64,000 nt of DNA. Origin: Haemophilus haemolyticus M19501. GTDB lineage: Bacteria; Pseudomonadota; Gammaproteobacteria; Enterobacterales; Pasteurellaceae. The first letter of the stretch is position 1; every line of letters starts with the position of its first letter. Below, piece by piece: positions 49,498 to 62,893 of the stretch. The notes beneath the pieces are model-generated. The model had not been told where the DNA came from. It saw only the letters and a program-made list of their open reading frames with translations, and made no database searches. The DNA is taken from NCBI RefSeq assembly GCF_000222025.1, contig NZ_AFQO01000005.1:1-64000 (forward strand), in the 5' to 3' direction. Position numbers and translations under genes: made by a program.

Positions 49498-50581
49498 ACT
49501 CGCATTATATTGTCGCCCAGGTTTTGAGAAAGAAGTCGCCGCAGAGATCACCGATCAAGCAAGTAATTTAGGTATATTTGGTTTTGCACGAGTACAAGAT
49601 AATTCGGGCTATGTGATTTTTGAATGTTATCAACCTGATGAGGCAGATCGCCTTGCCCAAGAAATTCCTTTTAACCGTTTGATTTTTGCTCGTCAGATGA
49701 TAGTTATTTCCGATTTATTGGAAGATTTAGATCCCGCTGATCGTATTAGTCCCATCGTGGCGGCGTTTGAAGAATTATCACAACACGTTAATTTTGTTCA
49801 ATCTAGCGAGCTTTTTGTAGAAACTGCAGACACAAATGAAGCGAAAGAGCTTTCCACTTTTTGTCGTAAATTTACCGTGCCTTTACGCCAGGCATTGAAA
49901 AAACAAGGTTGGCTTTCTGCAAAGGCGACTCAAAAGTGCGGTCAATTTTTACATTGTTTTTTTGTAAAACCGAATTGCTGTTATGTGGGATATTCTTATG
50001 TGGATAATCATTCCCCCCATTTTATGGGGATCCCTCGTTTAAAATTTCCGGCAGATGCGCCGAGTCGATCTACGTTAAAACTAGAAGAAGCTATTTTGAC
50101 TTTTATTCCGCGTAAAGAGGAGAATAAACGTTTAAATGAAAATATGATTGGCGTTGATTTAGGGGCTTGCCCTGGTGGTTGGACGTATCAATTAGTCAAA
50201 CGCGGTTTATTTGTTTATGCGGTTGATCACGGAAAAATGGCGGCGAGTTTGCATGATACGGGACGTATTGAACATTGCGCGGAAGATGGTTTTAAATTTC
50301 AGCCCCCAAAAAGGAAAAAAGTGGATTGGTTAGTCTGTGATATGGTGGAACAACCAAGTCGTATTTCTTTATTGATTGGTAAATGGTTGTTGAATGGTTG
50401 GTGCCGAGAAACGATCTTTAATTTAAAATTACCCATGAAAAAACGTTATCAGGAAGTTGTATTATGTTTAGAAAACTTGGCTGTTATGTTGGCTGAGCAG
50501 AATTTGAATTTTGAGATTCAAGCAAAACATTTATATCACGATCGTGAAGAAATCACGGTTCATATAGCATTAAAATCTTGA
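49490..50581 (+). CDS. rlmM: 23S rRNA 2'-O-ribose methyltransferase RlmM (C2498)
   Basis: A 363-residue enzyme. An N-terminal THUMP-like domain is followed by a Rossmann methyltransferase with [21 protein letters not shown], the catalytic-type lysines (NLKLPMKK) and DHGKM. Start ATG 49490 ([13 protein letters not shown]) overlaps gcvA, so translation is coupled. Confidence 0.94.
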   Translation: MNKLALYCRPGFEKEVAAEITDQASNLGIFGFARVQDNSGYVIFECYQPDEADRLAQEIPFNRLIFARQMIVISDLLEDLDPADRISPIVAAFEELSQHVNFVQSSELFVETADTNEAKELSTFCRKFTVPLRQALKKQGWLSAKATQKCGQFLHCFFVKPNCCYVGYSYVDNHSPHFMGIPRLKFPADAPSRSTLKLEEAILTFIPRKEENKRLNENMIGVDLGACPGGWTYQLVKRGLFVYAVDHGKMAASLHDTGRIEHCAEDGFKFQPPKRKKVDWLVCDMVEQPSRISLLIGKWLLNGWCRETIFNLKLPMKKRYQEVVLCLENLAVMLAEQNLNFEIQAKHLYHDREEITVHIALKS

Positions 50582-50616
50582 GTGAATTGTTTTCATAACC
50601 AAAAAGGACGTCGCGA

Positions 50617-51786
50617 ATGAATTTACACGAATACCAAGCAAAACAACTATTTGATCATTATGGATTACCCGTAAAAAATGGGGCGGTCTGTCAATCTGTT
50701 GATGAAGTCGATTTGGTACTGGCTCAACTTTCAGGCGATAAGTGGGCAGCGAAATGCCAAGTTCATGCGGGTGGGCGTGGTAAAGCAGGTGGCGTTAAAT
50801 TGGTACAGAATGTAGAGGAAGCAAGATCTTTTGCAGAAAAATGGCTAGGACAACGTTTAGTCACTTTTCAAACGGATAAATCAGGTCAGCCAGTAAATCA
50901 GATTTATTTTGAAGAAACTTGCGATATTGCTAAAGAATTTTACTTAAGTGCGGTTGTTGATCGCGCCTCTCAAAAAGTGGTGTTTATTGCTTCCTCTGCG
51001 GGTGGAATGAATATTGAAGAAATCGCGCAAAATTCACCGCACTTACTCCACAAAGTCACCATTGATCCTTTATTTGGAGGATTGCCTTATCAAGGTCGTG
51101 AATTGGCGTTTAAATTAGGGTTAAGTGGTACGCAAAACAAACAGTTTACCGATATTTTTATGGGCTTATCTCGTTTGTTTTTTGAAAAAGATTTATCTTT
51201 AGTGGAAGTCAATCCGCTTGTTCTGACTAAACAAGGCAATTTGGTTTGTCTCGACGCCAAAATATCTGTTGATGATAACGCTTTATTTCGCCATAAAGAT
51301 CTCTTAGCACTGCAAGATTTAACTCAAAATGATGCTCGTGAAGCAGAAGCTGAAAAATTCCAGTTAAACTATGTAGCTTTAGAGGGCGATATTGGTTGTA
51401 TGGTAAACGGGGCAGGGCTTGCAATGGGAACTATGGATATTGTGAAACTCTATGGTGGGAAGCCTGCGAATTTTCTTGATGTCGGCGGTGGTGCAACGAA
51501 AGAGCGGGTTGCTGAAGCATTTAAAATCATTTTAACCGATCCTTCCGTGAGGGTGATTTTAGTGAATATTTTTGGTGGCATTGTTCGTTGTGATTTGATT
51601 GCTGAAGGCGTGATTGCTGCAGTAAATGAAGTGGGTGTGAGAGTGCCCGTGGTTGTGCGATTAGAAGGAACGAATGCTGAAATCGGTCGCCAAATTTTAG
51701 CGGAAAGCGATGTTAATATTCTTACCGCACAGAGTTTACAACAAGCCGCAGAATTAGCCGTGAATGCAGCAAAAGGAGAACAGTAA
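50617..51786 (+). CDS. sucC: Succinyl-CoA synthetase beta subunit
   Basis: A 389-residue ATP-grasp subunit of the TCA-cycle enzyme interconverting succinyl-CoA and succinate with [15 protein letters not shown], the nucleotide loop [15 protein letters not shown], and the C-terminal [11 protein letters not shown] are diagnostic. AAAAGGACGTCGCGA precedes the ATG. Its stop overlaps the sucD ATG by one base. Confidence 0.97.
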   Translation: MNLHEYQAKQLFDHYGLPVKNGAVCQSVDEVDLVLAQLSGDKWAAKCQVHAGGRGKAGGVKLVQNVEEARSFAEKWLGQRLVTFQTDKSGQPVNQIYFEETCDIAKEFYLSAVVDRASQKVVFIASSAGGMNIEEIAQNSPHLLHKVTIDPLFGGLPYQGRELAFKLGLSGTQNKQFTDIFMGLSRLFFEKDLSLVEVNPLVLTKQGNLVCLDAKISVDDNALFRHKDLLALQDLTQNDAREAEAEKFQLNYVALEGDIGCMVNGAGLAMGTMDIVKLYGGKPANFLDVGGGATKERVAEAFKIILTDPSVRVILVNIFGGIVRCDLIAEGVIAAVNEVGVRVPVVVRLEGTNAEIGRQILAESDVNILTAQSLQQAAELAVNAAKGEQ

Positions 51787-52655
51787 TGGCGATTTTAATT
51801 GATAAAAACACCAAAGTGATTTGCCAAGGTTTTACTGGTGGACAAGGGACTTTTCATTCTGAACAAGCATTAGCCTACGGAACGCAATTAGTCGGTGGCG
51901 TATCGCCAAATAAAGGTGGAACTACCCATCTTGGTTTGCCTGTGTTTAATACGGTTCGTGAAGCCGTTGAAAATACAGGTGCAACAGCGACAGTCATTTA
52001 TGTGCCAGCACCATTTTGTAAAGATGCCATAATTGAAGCCATTGATGCAGGGATTAAGTTAATTGTCTGCATTACTGAGGGCATCCCTACATTGGATATG
52101 CTTAAAGTGAAACAAAAATTAAATGAAACAGGCGTTGTGATGATTGGGCCAAATTGCCCTGGTGTGATTACACCTGATGAATGTAAAATTGGCATTATGC
52201 CTGCTCACATACATAAAAAAGGCAAAGTGGGGATTGTTTCTCGTTCTGGTACTTTAACGTATGAAGCGGTAAAACAAACTACAGATGAAGGCTTTGGACA
52301 ATCGACTTGTGTGGGTATCGGTGGCGATCCCATACCGGGTTCTAGTTTTATTGATATTCTCGAAAGATTTCAACAAGATCCCGAAACTGAAGCCATTGTG
52401 ATGATTGGCGAGATCGGCGGCTCCGCAGAGGAAGATGCAGCAATCTTCATTAAAGATAATGTCACTAAACCAGTGGTTGCGTATATTGCGGGTATCACTG
52501 CGCCAAAAGGCAAACGGATGGGGCATGCTGGTGCTATTATTAGTGGCGGAAAAGGTACTGCCGCAGAAAAAATTGCAGCGCTTGAGGCCGCAGGTGTGAC
52601 CTGTGTAAAAAGCCTCGCTGAAATTGGTGCAGCCTTGAGAAAGGTATTAAAATAA
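51786..52655 (+). CDS. sucD: Succinyl-CoA synthetase alpha subunit
   Basis: A 289-residue CoA-binding subunit. The Rossmann loop is [15 protein letters not shown], and the phosphorylated histidine lies in [15 protein letters not shown]. It forms the enzyme with SucC, translated in tandem. sucAB are not adjacent, unlike in E. coli. Confidence 0.97.
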   Translation: MAILIDKNTKVICQGFTGGQGTFHSEQALAYGTQLVGGVSPNKGGTTHLGLPVFNTVREAVENTGATATVIYVPAPFCKDAIIEAIDAGIKLIVCITEGIPTLDMLKVKQKLNETGVVMIGPNCPGVITPDECKIGIMPAHIHKKGKVGIVSRSGTLTYEAVKQTTDEGFGQSTCVGIGGDPIPGSSFIDILERFQQDPETEAIVMIGEIGGSAEEDAAIFIKDNVTKPVVAYIAGITAPKGKRMGHAGAIISGGKGTAAEKIAALEAAGVTCVKSLAEIGAALRKVLK

Positions 52656-52686
52656 TTTTAGAAAATTAACCGCACTTTAGTTTGAC

Positions 52687-52719
52687 AAGGCGTAGATTGA
52701 CTCTCTACGCCTTTATTTT
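52687..52719 (+). terminator. sucCD terminator
   Basis: AAGGCGTAGA / TCTACGCCTT with a short loop and a T-rich tail. Confidence 0.8.
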
Positions 52720-52789
52720 TATATGCTCGCCATTATAAAGTGAACGCAAAACTGCTATAATCAGCGCACACTTTTTAAGGAAGAAACAG

Positions 52790-53413
52790 ATGAGCCAATT
52801 TTTCTATATCCACCCTGAAAATCCCCAAGCGCGCTTGATTAATCAAGCTGTAGAGATTTTACAAAAAGGCGGTGTAATTGTGTATCCAACGGATTCGGGA
52901 TATGCCTTAGGCTGTATGATGGGCGATAAACACGCAATGGATCGCATTATAGCAATTCGTAAATTGCCTGAAGGACATAATTTTACGTTGGTGTGTAGTG
53001 ATTTATCGGAGCTTTCAACTTACGCAACAGTGAATAATGTCGCTTATCGTTTGATTAAAAATAATACGCCAGGGCGTTATACTTTTATTCTTACTGCAAC
53101 GAAAGAATTACCGCGTCGTTTAATGACATCAAAACGTAAAACTATAGGTTTACGCGTACCAGATAATAAAATTGCTTTAGATTTACTTTCCGCCTTAGGA
53201 GAGCCGATTTTATCTTGTTCGTTAATGTTGCCTAATGAAGAACATACTACACAATCCGATCCTGAAGAAATTCGTGATCGTTTGGAACACCAAGTCGATT
53301 TAATTATTCATGGCGGATATTTAGGGCAAGAGCCTACAACAGTGGTGGATTTAACGGAAGAATCGCCAGTGATTTTACGCGAAGGAAGTGGAAGCACTGA
53401 TCCTTTTATTTAA
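52790..53413 (+). CDS. yciO: YciO/Sua5-family RNA-binding protein
   Basis: A 207-residue member of the YrdC/Sua5 fold. GGVIVYPTDSGYALGCMMGDKHAMDRI and ITLRVPDN-like KTIGLRVPDN are characteristic. The family includes threonylcarbamoyl-AMP synthase for tRNA t6A, but YciO is a paralogue with unclear activity. AAGGAAGAAACAG precedes the ATG. It is followed by rluB. Confidence 0.85.
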   Translation: MSQFFYIHPENPQARLINQAVEILQKGGVIVYPTDSGYALGCMMGDKHAMDRIIAIRKLPEGHNFTLVCSDLSELSTYATVNNVAYRLIKNNTPGRYTFILTATKELPRRLMTSKRKTIGLRVPDNKIALDLLSALGEPILSCSLMLPNEEHTTQSDPEEIRDRLEHQVDLIIHGGYLGQEPTTVVDLTEESPVILREGSGSTDPFI

Positions 53414-53472
53414 TATATTATATAACAGATAGACGCTTGTGAAAGCGACCTTTCCATTATTTAAGGAAAACA

Positions 53473-55528
<2,056 letters not shown>

Positions 55529-55556
55529 ATTAATTGTTGAAATTAAGTGATAGAGA

Positions 55557-55580
55557 AAAGGACGTTAAACGTCCTTTCTT
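55557..55580. terminator. Terminator between cysB and a hypothetical gene
   Basis: AAAGGACGT / ACGTCCTTT with a 3-base loop, then CTT. Confidence 0.75.
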
Positions 55581-55584
55581 ACTC

Positions 55585-55977
55585 TTATTGTTCATTCTGA
55601 TCTTGAAGTTTTTCTTGTTTTGAATGATAAAAATAAAGATATATTAAACCAATTGGTGCAATAAAAATTGAGAATATGAAACAAATCGCCATTGTGATTA
55701 GTTTTGTTACAAGCATTAAAGGTACATTAACGAAAAAAACATTATCACCTAAAATATATTCGATAATACTTTCATAAACGAATCGAGAATAAGGATATAA
55801 TAATAAGCAGATTAATCCTAGGATTACATTTTTTACAAGAATAGATGTATTCCCAGTGTAATTATATCCGTTATAGCTTATAGCAACTATAGATATAAAG
55901 AATATTAAACCAAATAGAAATTGTCTAGTATAGTAAGCTCTTGATAATCCACCGAGGGTCTTAGATAAAAATGACAT
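55585..55977 (-). CDS. Small multi-spanning membrane protein, unknown function
   Basis: A 130-residue protein with about three hydrophobic segments (residues ~18-37, ~47-63, ~87-115) and a charged tail KQEKLQDQNEQ. A DUF4282-like pattern is possible but I cannot assign it. AAGGAGATACC precedes the ATG, a strong translation signal, so the gene is probably real. It is very AT-rich compared with its neighbours, hinting at acquisition. Confidence 0.65.
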   Translation of the reverse strand: MSFLSKTLGGLSRAYYTRQFLFGLIFFISIVAISYNGYNYTGNTSILVKNVILGLICLLLYPYSRFVYESIIEYILGDNVFFVNVPLMLVTKLITMAICFIFSIFIAPIGLIYLYFYHSKQEKLQDQNEQ

Positions 55978-56099
55978 GGTATCTCCTTATTCTTGAATTT
56001 ATAGTCTTCCTTAGTCTAACTTACATCGAAAATAAGTACAATTTATTTATGTATTTTGATGAATATATTTGTTTAAGAGAATTGAAATTTAATTAAAAA

Positions 56100-56475
56100 A
56101 GATTGCCAACCTTATTACAAAATGTACTTCGAGAAAGATTGATTAATGCACTTGTTATAATAAAAATAAAAACCAAAACAAGTGGTCGCAATAAGAAGCA
56201 ATAAATAATTATCTGCTGCGAGAAAGAAAATATAAGCGATTACATCTAAAAAACCGCCGAGTAACATCATTTTGGCTAAACCATAACGATCGCCCCAAAT
56301 ACCGGCAAGAATAGAGAAAGGGCTTGGTTTGAGAAAAAGAGTAGTGATAAGGAAAAGGCAATTTCGCTGTTGCTCAATCCTTTATTTTGTAGATAAATCA
56401 GAAATACCGTTTATACAGAAAAAAGGCAAGGGTGGAAAAGAAACGCCGAGTCAGTAAAAGTTTTTGTAAATTCAT
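56100..56475 (-). pseudogene. Remnant of an MFS transporter gene
   Basis: On the minus strand an ATG at 56475 opens MNLQKLLLTRRFFSTLAFF. Pieces in different frames then read as one transporter N-terminus: QNKGLSNSEIAFSLSLLFFS, GIWGDRYGLAKMMLLGGF and DVIAYIFFLAADNYLLLLIA, with ALINLSRSTF in yet another frame. The RGD-type loop GDRYG between helices 2 and 3 is the major-facilitator signature. At least two or three frameshifts are present and everything after the fifth helix or so is deleted, so it is dead. The rest of 55978-56533 shows no other gene. Confidence 0.7.
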
Positions 56476-56533
56476 AGAGTTAAATGAGAAAAAAGAAAAG
56501 CACGCGTTGAATAACGCGCGCCATGAATTTTAT

Positions 56534-56572
56534 AAGTGCGGTTGAAATTTATATTAAAATTTTACCGCACTT
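56534..56572. terminator. Terminator of paired uptake signal sequences after prmB
   Basis: AAGTGCGGT / ACCGCACTT around an AT-rich loop, just downstream of prmB on the minus strand. Confidence 0.75.
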
Positions 56573-56578
56573 AAAAGA

Positions 56579-57523
56579 TTAAAACAGATCGTGATATTTC
56601 ACTAAATCTTTACGCTGAATAGCAAATACGCCTAGCCCGCCATTTTTAAGTTCTACCCATTCAAATGGTACATCTGGATATTGCTCAATTAAGCTAATCA
56701 TACTATTACCCACTTCACACACCAATACGCCATTTTCGGTTAAATAATCTGGTGCTTGTTTCAAAATTTGTTTGGTAATGTTTAAGCCATCACTGCCAGA
56801 ACCTAAGGCTAACTCTGGCTCAAAATGGTATTCTTCTGGCATATCGGCGAGATCTTCTTCATCCACATAAGGTGGATTGGTCACGATAAGATCGTATTTT
56901 TGTCCCAAAATATTTTCAAATAAGTTTGATTGAATCGGGAATACGCGATGTTCTAATTGATGGCGTGAAATATTGATCTCCGCGACATTAAGTGCATCAA
57001 CTGATAAATCGACTGCATCTACTTCCGCATTTGGGAAAGCATAAGCACAAGCAATGGCAATACAGCCACTGCCTGTGCATAGATCGAGAATATGATTCGG
57101 CTCTTGTGAAATTAAATCTTCAAAGCGATCTTGAATTAACGCACTAATTGGAGAACGTGGAATAATAGTTCGTTCATCGACATAAAATTCGTGACCACAG
57201 AACCAAGCACTATTTGTTAAATATGCCACCGGTACGCGTTGTTCGATTCGGGTTAATACAAGTTGAACTAAGGTTTCTTTTTCAGATGGGGTTAATCGAC
57301 TGTTAAATAATTCGGTAGGTAAATCAATGGGTAAATGTAAGCCACTTAAAACGAGTTGCAGGCTTTCATCCCAAGGATTATCGTGCCCTTGCCCGAAGTA
57401 AATATCAGAACGATTGAGAATGCTATACGTCCAACGCAGAAAATCTTGGATGGTTTGCAGTTCGTTTGCAACATTATCTTCCAAGATAGTTGCAACTAAT
57501 TCTTGGTTATGTGAAGTTTCCAT
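56579..57523 (-). CDS. prmB: Ribosomal protein L3 glutamine methyltransferase
   Basis: A 314-residue N5-glutamine methyltransferase. The SAM loop is [16 protein letters not shown] and the catalytic loop is [30 protein letters not shown] separates it from the release-factor enzyme PrmC. It methylates ribosomal protein L3 during 50S assembly. It is divergent from smrB, as in enteric bacteria. Confidence 0.94.
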   Translation of the reverse strand: METSHNQELVATILEDNVANELQTIQDFLRWTYSILNRSDIYFGQGHDNPWDESLQLVLSGLHLPIDLPTELFNSRLTPSEKETLVQLVLTRIEQRVPVAYLTNSAWFCGHEFYVDERTIIPRSPISALIQDRFEDLISQEPNHILDLCTGSGCIAIACAYAFPNAEVDAVDLSVDALNVAEINISRHQLEHRVFPIQSNLFENILGQKYDLIVTNPPYVDEEDLADMPEEYHFEPELALGSGSDGLNITKQILKQAPDYLTENGVLVCEVGNSMISLIEQYPDVPFEWVELKNGGLGVFAIQRKDLVKYHDLF

Positions 57524-57652
57524 CGCATTTCTCCATAAAAGTGAGTAGAAAAGTTAGCATAAAATTCGGTATGAAAATTTGGCGTAGTTATACCACAGAT
57601 GAGAATGTAGAACTATGATATGATACGCAAAATTTGAAATTAATGAGAAAAA

Positions 57653-58156
57653 ATGCAAGACGAATTTGATTTATTCCGTGCGGAAACCAAAGGTATTAAG
57701 CCAATGAAACAAGATATTTTTGTTGCTCCTCGCCAAAAACGTGATCAGAAAAAAATAGAATTGAAAGAATTACGAGCGAAAGAAGATACATTGTTCTATT
57801 TTTCTGATGAATATGAGCCGTTACTGAATGAGCATGATGGTGTTGTGAAATATTTACGTGACGGAGAAGATTCCCATTTATTAAAACAACTTCGTCGTGG
57901 GGATTTTTCGCCAGAATTGTTTTTAGATTTACACGGTTTAACCCGTGAACAAGCTAAACAAGAATTAGCCGCACTTTTACTGGCTTGTGAAAATGAGCAT
58001 GTTGATTGTGCCAGTATTATGACGGGCTATGGCACCTTTACATTGAAAAAACAAATTCCACGTTGGCTAGTACAACATCCTAAAGTGCGGGCATTACATC
58101 AAGCGCCAAGAGAATGGGGCGGTGAGGCCGCAATTTTAATTTTGGTTGATTTGTAA
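57653..58156 (+). CDS. smrB: Smr-domain ribosome-rescue endonuclease SmrB, unusual HGxG motif
   Basis: A 167-residue Smr-domain protein. The N-terminal region (KQDIFVAPRQKR; YFSDEYEPLL) and LRRGDFSPELFLDLHGLTREQAK match SmrB, which cleaves mRNA between collided ribosomes. The DLH catalytic element is present. The second motif, HGHGxxxLKQQ in E. coli, reads TGYGTFTLKKQ here, so its histidines are replaced. The C-terminus is also shorter. No clear ribosome binding site precedes the ATG. Confidence 0.88.
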   Translation: MQDEFDLFRAETKGIKPMKQDIFVAPRQKRDQKKIELKELRAKEDTLFYFSDEYEPLLNEHDGVVKYLRDGEDSHLLKQLRRGDFSPELFLDLHGLTREQAKQELAALLLACENEHVDCASIMTGYGTFTLKKQIPRWLVQHPKVRALHQAPREWGGEAAILILVDL

Positions 58157-58169
58157 AAAACGTTATAAA

Positions 58170-58213
58170 AAAATACCGCACTTCTACTGCCAGTGGCAAA
58201 GTACGGTATTTTC
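58170..58213. terminator. Terminator between smrB and pta
   Basis: AAATACCGCACTT / AAGTACGGTATTT, an imperfect uptake-signal pair, with an inner CTGCCAGTGGC-type loop, between convergent genes. Confidence 0.75.
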
Positions 58214-58232
58214 TTTTATGTTTTTACTTGAA

Positions 58233-60368
58233 CTATTGTGTCGCTTGAATTGCGGTTAAGGCAATTGTGTACACAATATCATCAACTAAGGCACCACGAG
58301 ATAAATCGTTCACTGGTTTGCGCATACCTTGAAGCATTGGGCCAATAGACACTAAATCTGCAGAACGTTGTACTGCTTTGTAAGTAGTGTTACCAGTGTT
58401 CAAGTCAGGGAATACGAATACTGTTGCTTTACCTGCCACTGGTGAATTTGGTGCTTTAGAGCGAGCCACATCTTCCATCACAGCCGCATCGTATTGTAAT
58501 GGGCCATCGATTAATAAATCAGGGCGTTTTTCTTTCGCAATTCGAGTTGCTTCTTTCACTTTTTCCACATCAGCACCGCTACCAGATGTACCTGTTGAGT
58601 AAGAAATCATCGCGACTTTTGGATCAATACCAAATGCTTTTGCAGAATCCGCAGATTGAATTGCGATTTCTGCAAGTTGTTCTGCTGTTGGATCTGGGTT
58701 TACCGCACAGTCACCGTAAACAAGCACTTGATCTGGTAATAACATAAAGAAGATAGAAGAAACAATAGAACTACCCGGTGCAGTTTTGATGATTTGCATT
58801 GGTGGGCGAATGGTGTTTGCAGTTGTGTGAACGGCACCTGATACTAAACCATCCACTTCATTTGCTTCTAACATCATAGTACCAAGGACCACGGTATCTT
58901 CTAATTGTTCACGAGCTGCGGTTTCAGTCATACCTTTTGCTTTACGTAATTCAACTAAACGAGCAACATAGTTTTCACGAACATCTGCTGGGTTAATGAT
59001 TGTAATGCCTTTACCTAGTTTAACACCTTGTGCTTCAGCTACACGTTGAACAGATGCAGGATCTGCTAAAAGCACACATTCCGCAATGCCTCGTTCTGCA
59101 CAAAGTACGGCTGCTTTGATTGTACGAGGTTCATCACCTTCAGGAAGCACAATGCGTTTTTTCGCTGCACGAGCAAGTTCGGTCAATTGGAAACGGAATG
59201 CTGGTGGAGATAAACGACGTAAACGAGTAGAATCTGCAACTAGGTTATTGATAAAGTCAGCATTAAAGTGCTGGCTAGTGTATTGTTTGATGTTTTCAAT
59301 ACGCTCTTTATCATCAACAGGCACTTCAAGATTAAAGTTTTGTAAATTTAATGCTGTTTGCCAAGTATTACCTTCAATACGGAAGATTGGCAATTTTGCT
59401 TTTTCAAAAGCGGGTTGGCAAAGTTTATTGATTTGAGCATCAATTTTGTAACCGCCAGTTAATAAAAGGCCGCCGATTTCAATACCATTTGACGCTGCGA
59501 GAGCGGCTGCCACAAGTACATCTGGACGATCTGCTGAAGCGACTAATAAGCTGCCTGCACGGAAATGCTCAACCATATTTGGTAAACTTCTTGCGCAGAA
59601 AGTGATACCACGGATACGACGGTTAATATCTCCTTCAGTGATAATGGATGCACCTAAGTATTTCACTAAATCGATCGCACGTGTTGCGATTAAATCTGCT
59701 GACCAAGGCACGCAAGCTAATAATTTGATTGAGCTATTTGCAAATAATTTGCTCACTTCTGCTTCACATGCATGGCTATGTTGGAATGAATCAAAGATTT
59801 CAGCAAGATCAGGGCGTGTACGGCCAGATTCATCAACGGGTGCATTAAATTTATTTACAACCACGCCTAAAAGATTTGGATTGTTTTTACCACCAAATAG
59901 AGAGGCTGCTGCTTCTACGCGATCTTTTAATTCTGTTGGGGTTTCAGTTGCAGGTGCTGCAACTAATACGATTTCCGCATCTAATGCTTGTGCAATTTCA
60001 TAGTTGATGCTATTTGCGTAACCGTGTTTTCTTGTAGGAATTAAGCCTTCAACCACAACGATATCGTTGTTTTTAGTTAATTGTTGGTGATTTGCCACAA
60101 TTTTTTCTAACAATACATCAGACTGATTTTGCCCAATTAATGATTCTGCTACGCTTAACATAAACGGTTCAGAAGTTTCAAGGCTAGTGCTAGTGCGAAT
60201 AATAGAAGTTGTGCGATCCAATTTATCTTCGCCAGTGCTTGGTTGAGAAACTGGTTTCATAAAAGCAACTTTTGCGCCTTTTTGTTCGAGAGAGTGGATT
60301 AATCCAAGACTAATGCTAGTTAAACCCACGCCTGTACTTACAGGGATAAGAATAATCGTGCGAGACAT
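58233..60368 (-). CDS. pta: Phosphate acetyltransferase
   Basis: A 711-residue three-domain enzyme converting acetyl-CoA to acetyl phosphate. An N-terminal P-loop/DRTGG-type regulatory region ([34 protein letters not shown]) precedes the C-terminal catalytic domain ([49 protein letters not shown]). It is the second gene after ackA in the acetate overflow pathway. A hairpin lies in the gap between them. Confidence 0.96.
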   Translation of the reverse strand: MSRTIILIPVSTGVGLTSISLGLIHSLEQKGAKVAFMKPVSQPSTGEDKLDRTTSIIRTSTSLETSEPFMLSVAESLIGQNQSDVLLEKIVANHQQLTKNNDIVVVEGLIPTRKHGYANSINYEIAQALDAEIVLVAAPATETPTELKDRVEAAASLFGGKNNPNLLGVVVNKFNAPVDESGRTRPDLAEIFDSFQHSHACEAEVSKLFANSSIKLLACVPWSADLIATRAIDLVKYLGASIITEGDINRRIRGITFCARSLPNMVEHFRAGSLLVASADRPDVLVAAALAASNGIEIGGLLLTGGYKIDAQINKLCQPAFEKAKLPIFRIEGNTWQTALNLQNFNLEVPVDDKERIENIKQYTSQHFNADFINNLVADSTRLRRLSPPAFRFQLTELARAAKKRIVLPEGDEPRTIKAAVLCAERGIAECVLLADPASVQRVAEAQGVKLGKGITIINPADVRENYVARLVELRKAKGMTETAAREQLEDTVVLGTMMLEANEVDGLVSGAVHTTANTIRPPMQIIKTAPGSSIVSSIFFMLLPDQVLVYGDCAVNPDPTAEQLAEIAIQSADSAKAFGIDPKVAMISYSTGTSGSGADVEKVKEATRIAKEKRPDLLIDGPLQYDAAVMEDVARSKAPNSPVAGKATVFVFPDLNTGNTTYKAVQRSADLVSIGPMLQGMRKPVNDLSRGALVDDIVYTIALTAIQATQ

Positions 60369-60400
60369 AGTTAAACCTTAATATGTATATGTTATAAATA

Positions 60401-60423
60401 AAAACTGCCGAAAAATTCGGCAG
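60401..60423 (-). terminator. Hairpin with T run between ackA and pta
   Basis: CTGCCGAA / TTCGGCAG, followed on the minus strand by TTTTT. It sits 12 bases after ackA and 32 bases before pta, so it may partly terminate, lowering pta relative to ackA. Confidence 0.6.
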
Positions 60424-60435
60424 CTTGTTGTTGAA

Positions 60436-61641
60436 TTAGAAACAAAGTTTTGCGGTATCTTGTGCGATAACCAATTCTTCGTTAGTTGGAAGAACAATTG
60501 CTTTAAATGCGGAATCATCAGTAGTGATTACGCCATCTTTACCAAAACGTGCAGCAAGATTTCGTTCGTTATCGATTTTAATGCCGAATAATCTTAAGTG
60601 ATTTAAGGCTAATTCACGAACGTGCGCTGAGTTTTCGCCAATACCACCAGTGAATGCAATTGCATCTAAGTGATCATCGCCCAATACAGCCATATAAGCA
60701 CCAATGTATTTCGCTAAACGATAGCTATAAACATTTAAAGCGCGTTTTGCTTCTGGTTTAGATGCGTCATCGTAGTTATCTTCAGCATAACGGCAGTCGC
60801 TTGTTACTTCAGTTAAACCTAAAAGACCCGATTTTTTCACTAAAGTCTCTTCAATTTGTTCCATAGACATACCTAAAGTTTTGTATAGGTAGAATACGAT
60901 TGCGGGGTCAATATCGCCACAACGCGTACCCATTACTAAACCTTCTAGCGGAGTTAAGCCCATTGAAGTATCAATACATTGACCGTTACGCACAACAGAA
61001 ACAGAACCACCATTACCTAAGTGACAAATAATAGCATTGACTTGGTCTGCAGGTTTGCCTACATATTCAGCGACTTCACGAGAAACGAAGTAGTGACTTG
61101 TTCCGTGTGCGCCATAGCGACGTACACCGTGTTCTTTATATAAAGAGTATGGAAGGGCATAAAGAAATGCTTCTTCAGGCATGGTTTGGTGGAATGCAGT
61201 ATCAAAAACTACCACGTTTTTATCTTTTAAGTGCGGGAATGCGTTGAATGCTTCGCGAATACCGATTAAGTGCGCTGGATTGTGAAGTGGCGCAAATTGT
61301 GCAGCATCTTCAATACCTTTAACGACTTCATCAGTGATGATAACAGATTGGGTGTATTTTTCGCCACCATGCACGATACGGTGACCAATTGCCGCGATAG
61401 AGTTTTTAAGCTCATCTGTCATGATATTAGACGCAATAAAGGTAAGCGCTTCAGTATGAGCTGCACCTGCGCCTAAATCTGCGTTACCTTTCTCACCATT
61501 GAGTTTCCATTTGATACGCGCTTCTGGTAAGAAAAATGCTTCGGCTAAGCCGGATAATTTTTCTTCCCCTGTTGCTGGATCAAGAATTGCAAATTTTAGT
61601 GAAGAACTACCACAGTTAAGGATAAGAACAAGTTTTGACAT
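60436..61641 (-). CDS. ackA: Acetate kinase
   Basis: A 401-residue ASKHA-fold kinase interconverting acetyl phosphate plus ADP with acetate plus ATP. Phosphate loops are [16 protein letters not shown] and [44 protein letters not shown] and [15 protein letters not shown] are conserved. I chose ATG 61641 (MSKLVLILN); the longer frame to 61731 has a poor start. It is divergent from yfbV. ArcA-controlled overflow metabolism is expected from relatives. Confidence 0.96.
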   Translation of the reverse strand: MSKLVLILNCGSSSLKFAILDPATGEEKLSGLAEAFFLPEARIKWKLNGEKGNADLGAGAAHTEALTFIASNIMTDELKNSIAAIGHRIVHGGEKYTQSVIITDEVVKGIEDAAQFAPLHNPAHLIGIREAFNAFPHLKDKNVVVFDTAFHQTMPEEAFLYALPYSLYKEHGVRRYGAHGTSHYFVSREVAEYVGKPADQVNAIICHLGNGGSVSVVRNGQCIDTSMGLTPLEGLVMGTRCGDIDPAIVFYLYKTLGMSMEQIEETLVKKSGLLGLTEVTSDCRYAEDNYDDASKPEAKRALNVYSYRLAKYIGAYMAVLGDDHLDAIAFTGGIGENSAHVRELALNHLRLFGIKIDNERNLAARFGKDGVITTDDSAFKAIVLPTNEELVIAQDTAKLCF

Positions 61642-61861
61642 GGGAACCCTATATTTGATTAAAGTTAATGGAAATCCACCTTGTAGATGGACTGAAAAAA
61701 TCTGGCATAGGATACACCTTTTGACAAACAAAATAAATTCATCTCAGCATAAAAAGACAAGGATTTATGGAACTTTTTGAAAAATTAAACTTTTTCAGTA
61801 AGGTGACAATTTCAGGCAAACTGGGGTATGATAAGTGCGGTTGTTTTTTAAAGGTGTTTTT

Positions 61862-62305
61862 ATGGCATTTTTTTCTATTTTAAAACAGGGACAAATTTAT
61901 CTTAATACTTGGCCGCAGGAGGCTAAGTTAGGGATTATTTTCCCAGAAAACCGCATTATGAAAGCTACGAATTTTGCACAAAAATTTATGCCTTTTGTTG
62001 CTGTGTTTGCAATTCTATGGCAGCAGTTTTATGCAAAAAATGATTTGATGGCCTTTTCTATTGCAATTTTGACCGCACTTTTTGCTTTGCTTATTCCTTT
62101 TCAAGGTCTTTATTGGCTTGGTAAGCGTGCCAATACGCCGTTAGAAAATCAAAGTGCGGTATGGTTTTATGATATTTGCGAACGCTTAAAACAACGACAT
62201 GAACCCTTGCCTTTTGTGCAAGATCAACCGACATACCAACATTTAGCAGAAGTCTTAAAGAAAGCTCAAAGCAAATTTGAACGAGCTTTTTGGCAGGAAA
62301 TTTAG
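61862..62305 (+). CDS. yfbV: UPF0208 inner-membrane protein YfbV
   Basis: A 147-residue protein with two membrane segments (about 42-60 and 67-84). [28 protein letters not shown] is the family N-terminus. Implicated in keeping the Ter macrodomain insulated in E. coli. Start ATG 61862 (MAFFSILK); an earlier in-frame ATG is less likely. It is divergent from ackA, as in E. coli. Confidence 0.85.
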   Translation: MAFFSILKQGQIYLNTWPQEAKLGIIFPENRIMKATNFAQKFMPFVAVFAILWQQFYAKNDLMAFSIAILTALFALLIPFQGLYWLGKRANTPLENQSAVWFYDICERLKQRHEPLPFVQDQPTYQHLAEVLKKAQSKFERAFWQEI

Positions 62306-62391
62306 TTTACGCAAACGTTTTCTTTTTGGCTTTATTTTTGTAGAATACCTCGGTCGTTTTAAACGGCCGTTTTTCATTGAGAGATTTTTTA

Positions 62392-62883
62392 ATGATCGAT
62401 TACATTATTATTGGCATTATCGCTTTTTCCATTCTTGTCAGTTTATTACGCGGTTTTGTGCGCGAAGTGCTTTCACTAGGTAGCTGGGTTGTGGCATTTA
62501 TTGTAGCAAGCCAGTTCTATCCTTATCTTGCCGCTTATCTTACGCAAATTGAATCAATGTATATTCGTAATGGAACCGCAATCGGGATTTTATTTGTACT
62601 GACTTTAATCGTGGGCGCCATAGTAAATTATGTAATTAGTCAATTAGTGGATAAGACGGGTTTAAGTGGCACCGATCGTGTTTTAGGTGTGGCTTTTGGC
62701 TTAGTGCGCGGTGCGCTAATTGTGGCTGCGTTGTTATTTTTTATGGATACTTTTACCAATTTTGAACAAACTGATTGGTGGAAAGAATCTCAATTAATAC
62801 CGCACTTTGGTTTTATTATTGAATGGTTCTTTCAACAACTTCAGGCTAGTTCAAGTTTTTTAAATTCAACGCTTAATCAATAA
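62392..62883 (+). CDS. cvpA: CvpA-family membrane protein
   Basis: A 163-residue protein with four membrane segments, starting [21 protein letters not shown] and containing [16 protein letters not shown]. The colicin V production family is cotranscribed with purF in E. coli and affects envelope stress. I chose ATG 62392, preceded by GAGAG. purF follows after 10 bases. Confidence 0.9.
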   Translation: MIDYIIIGIIAFSILVSLLRGFVREVLSLGSWVVAFIVASQFYPYLAAYLTQIESMYIRNGTAIGILFVLTLIVGAIVNYVISQLVDKTGLSGTDRVLGVAFGLVRGALIVAALLFFMDTFTNFEQTDWWKESQLIPHFGFIIEWFFQQLQASSSFLNSTLNQ

Positions 62884-62893
62884 GGAACACAAA

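Noticed and set aside
58387-60003. Several plus-strand open frames opposite pta (for example 59602-60003)
   Set aside because: No ribosome binding sites and low-complexity, serine/arginine-rich translations; they are mirror images of the pta codons.
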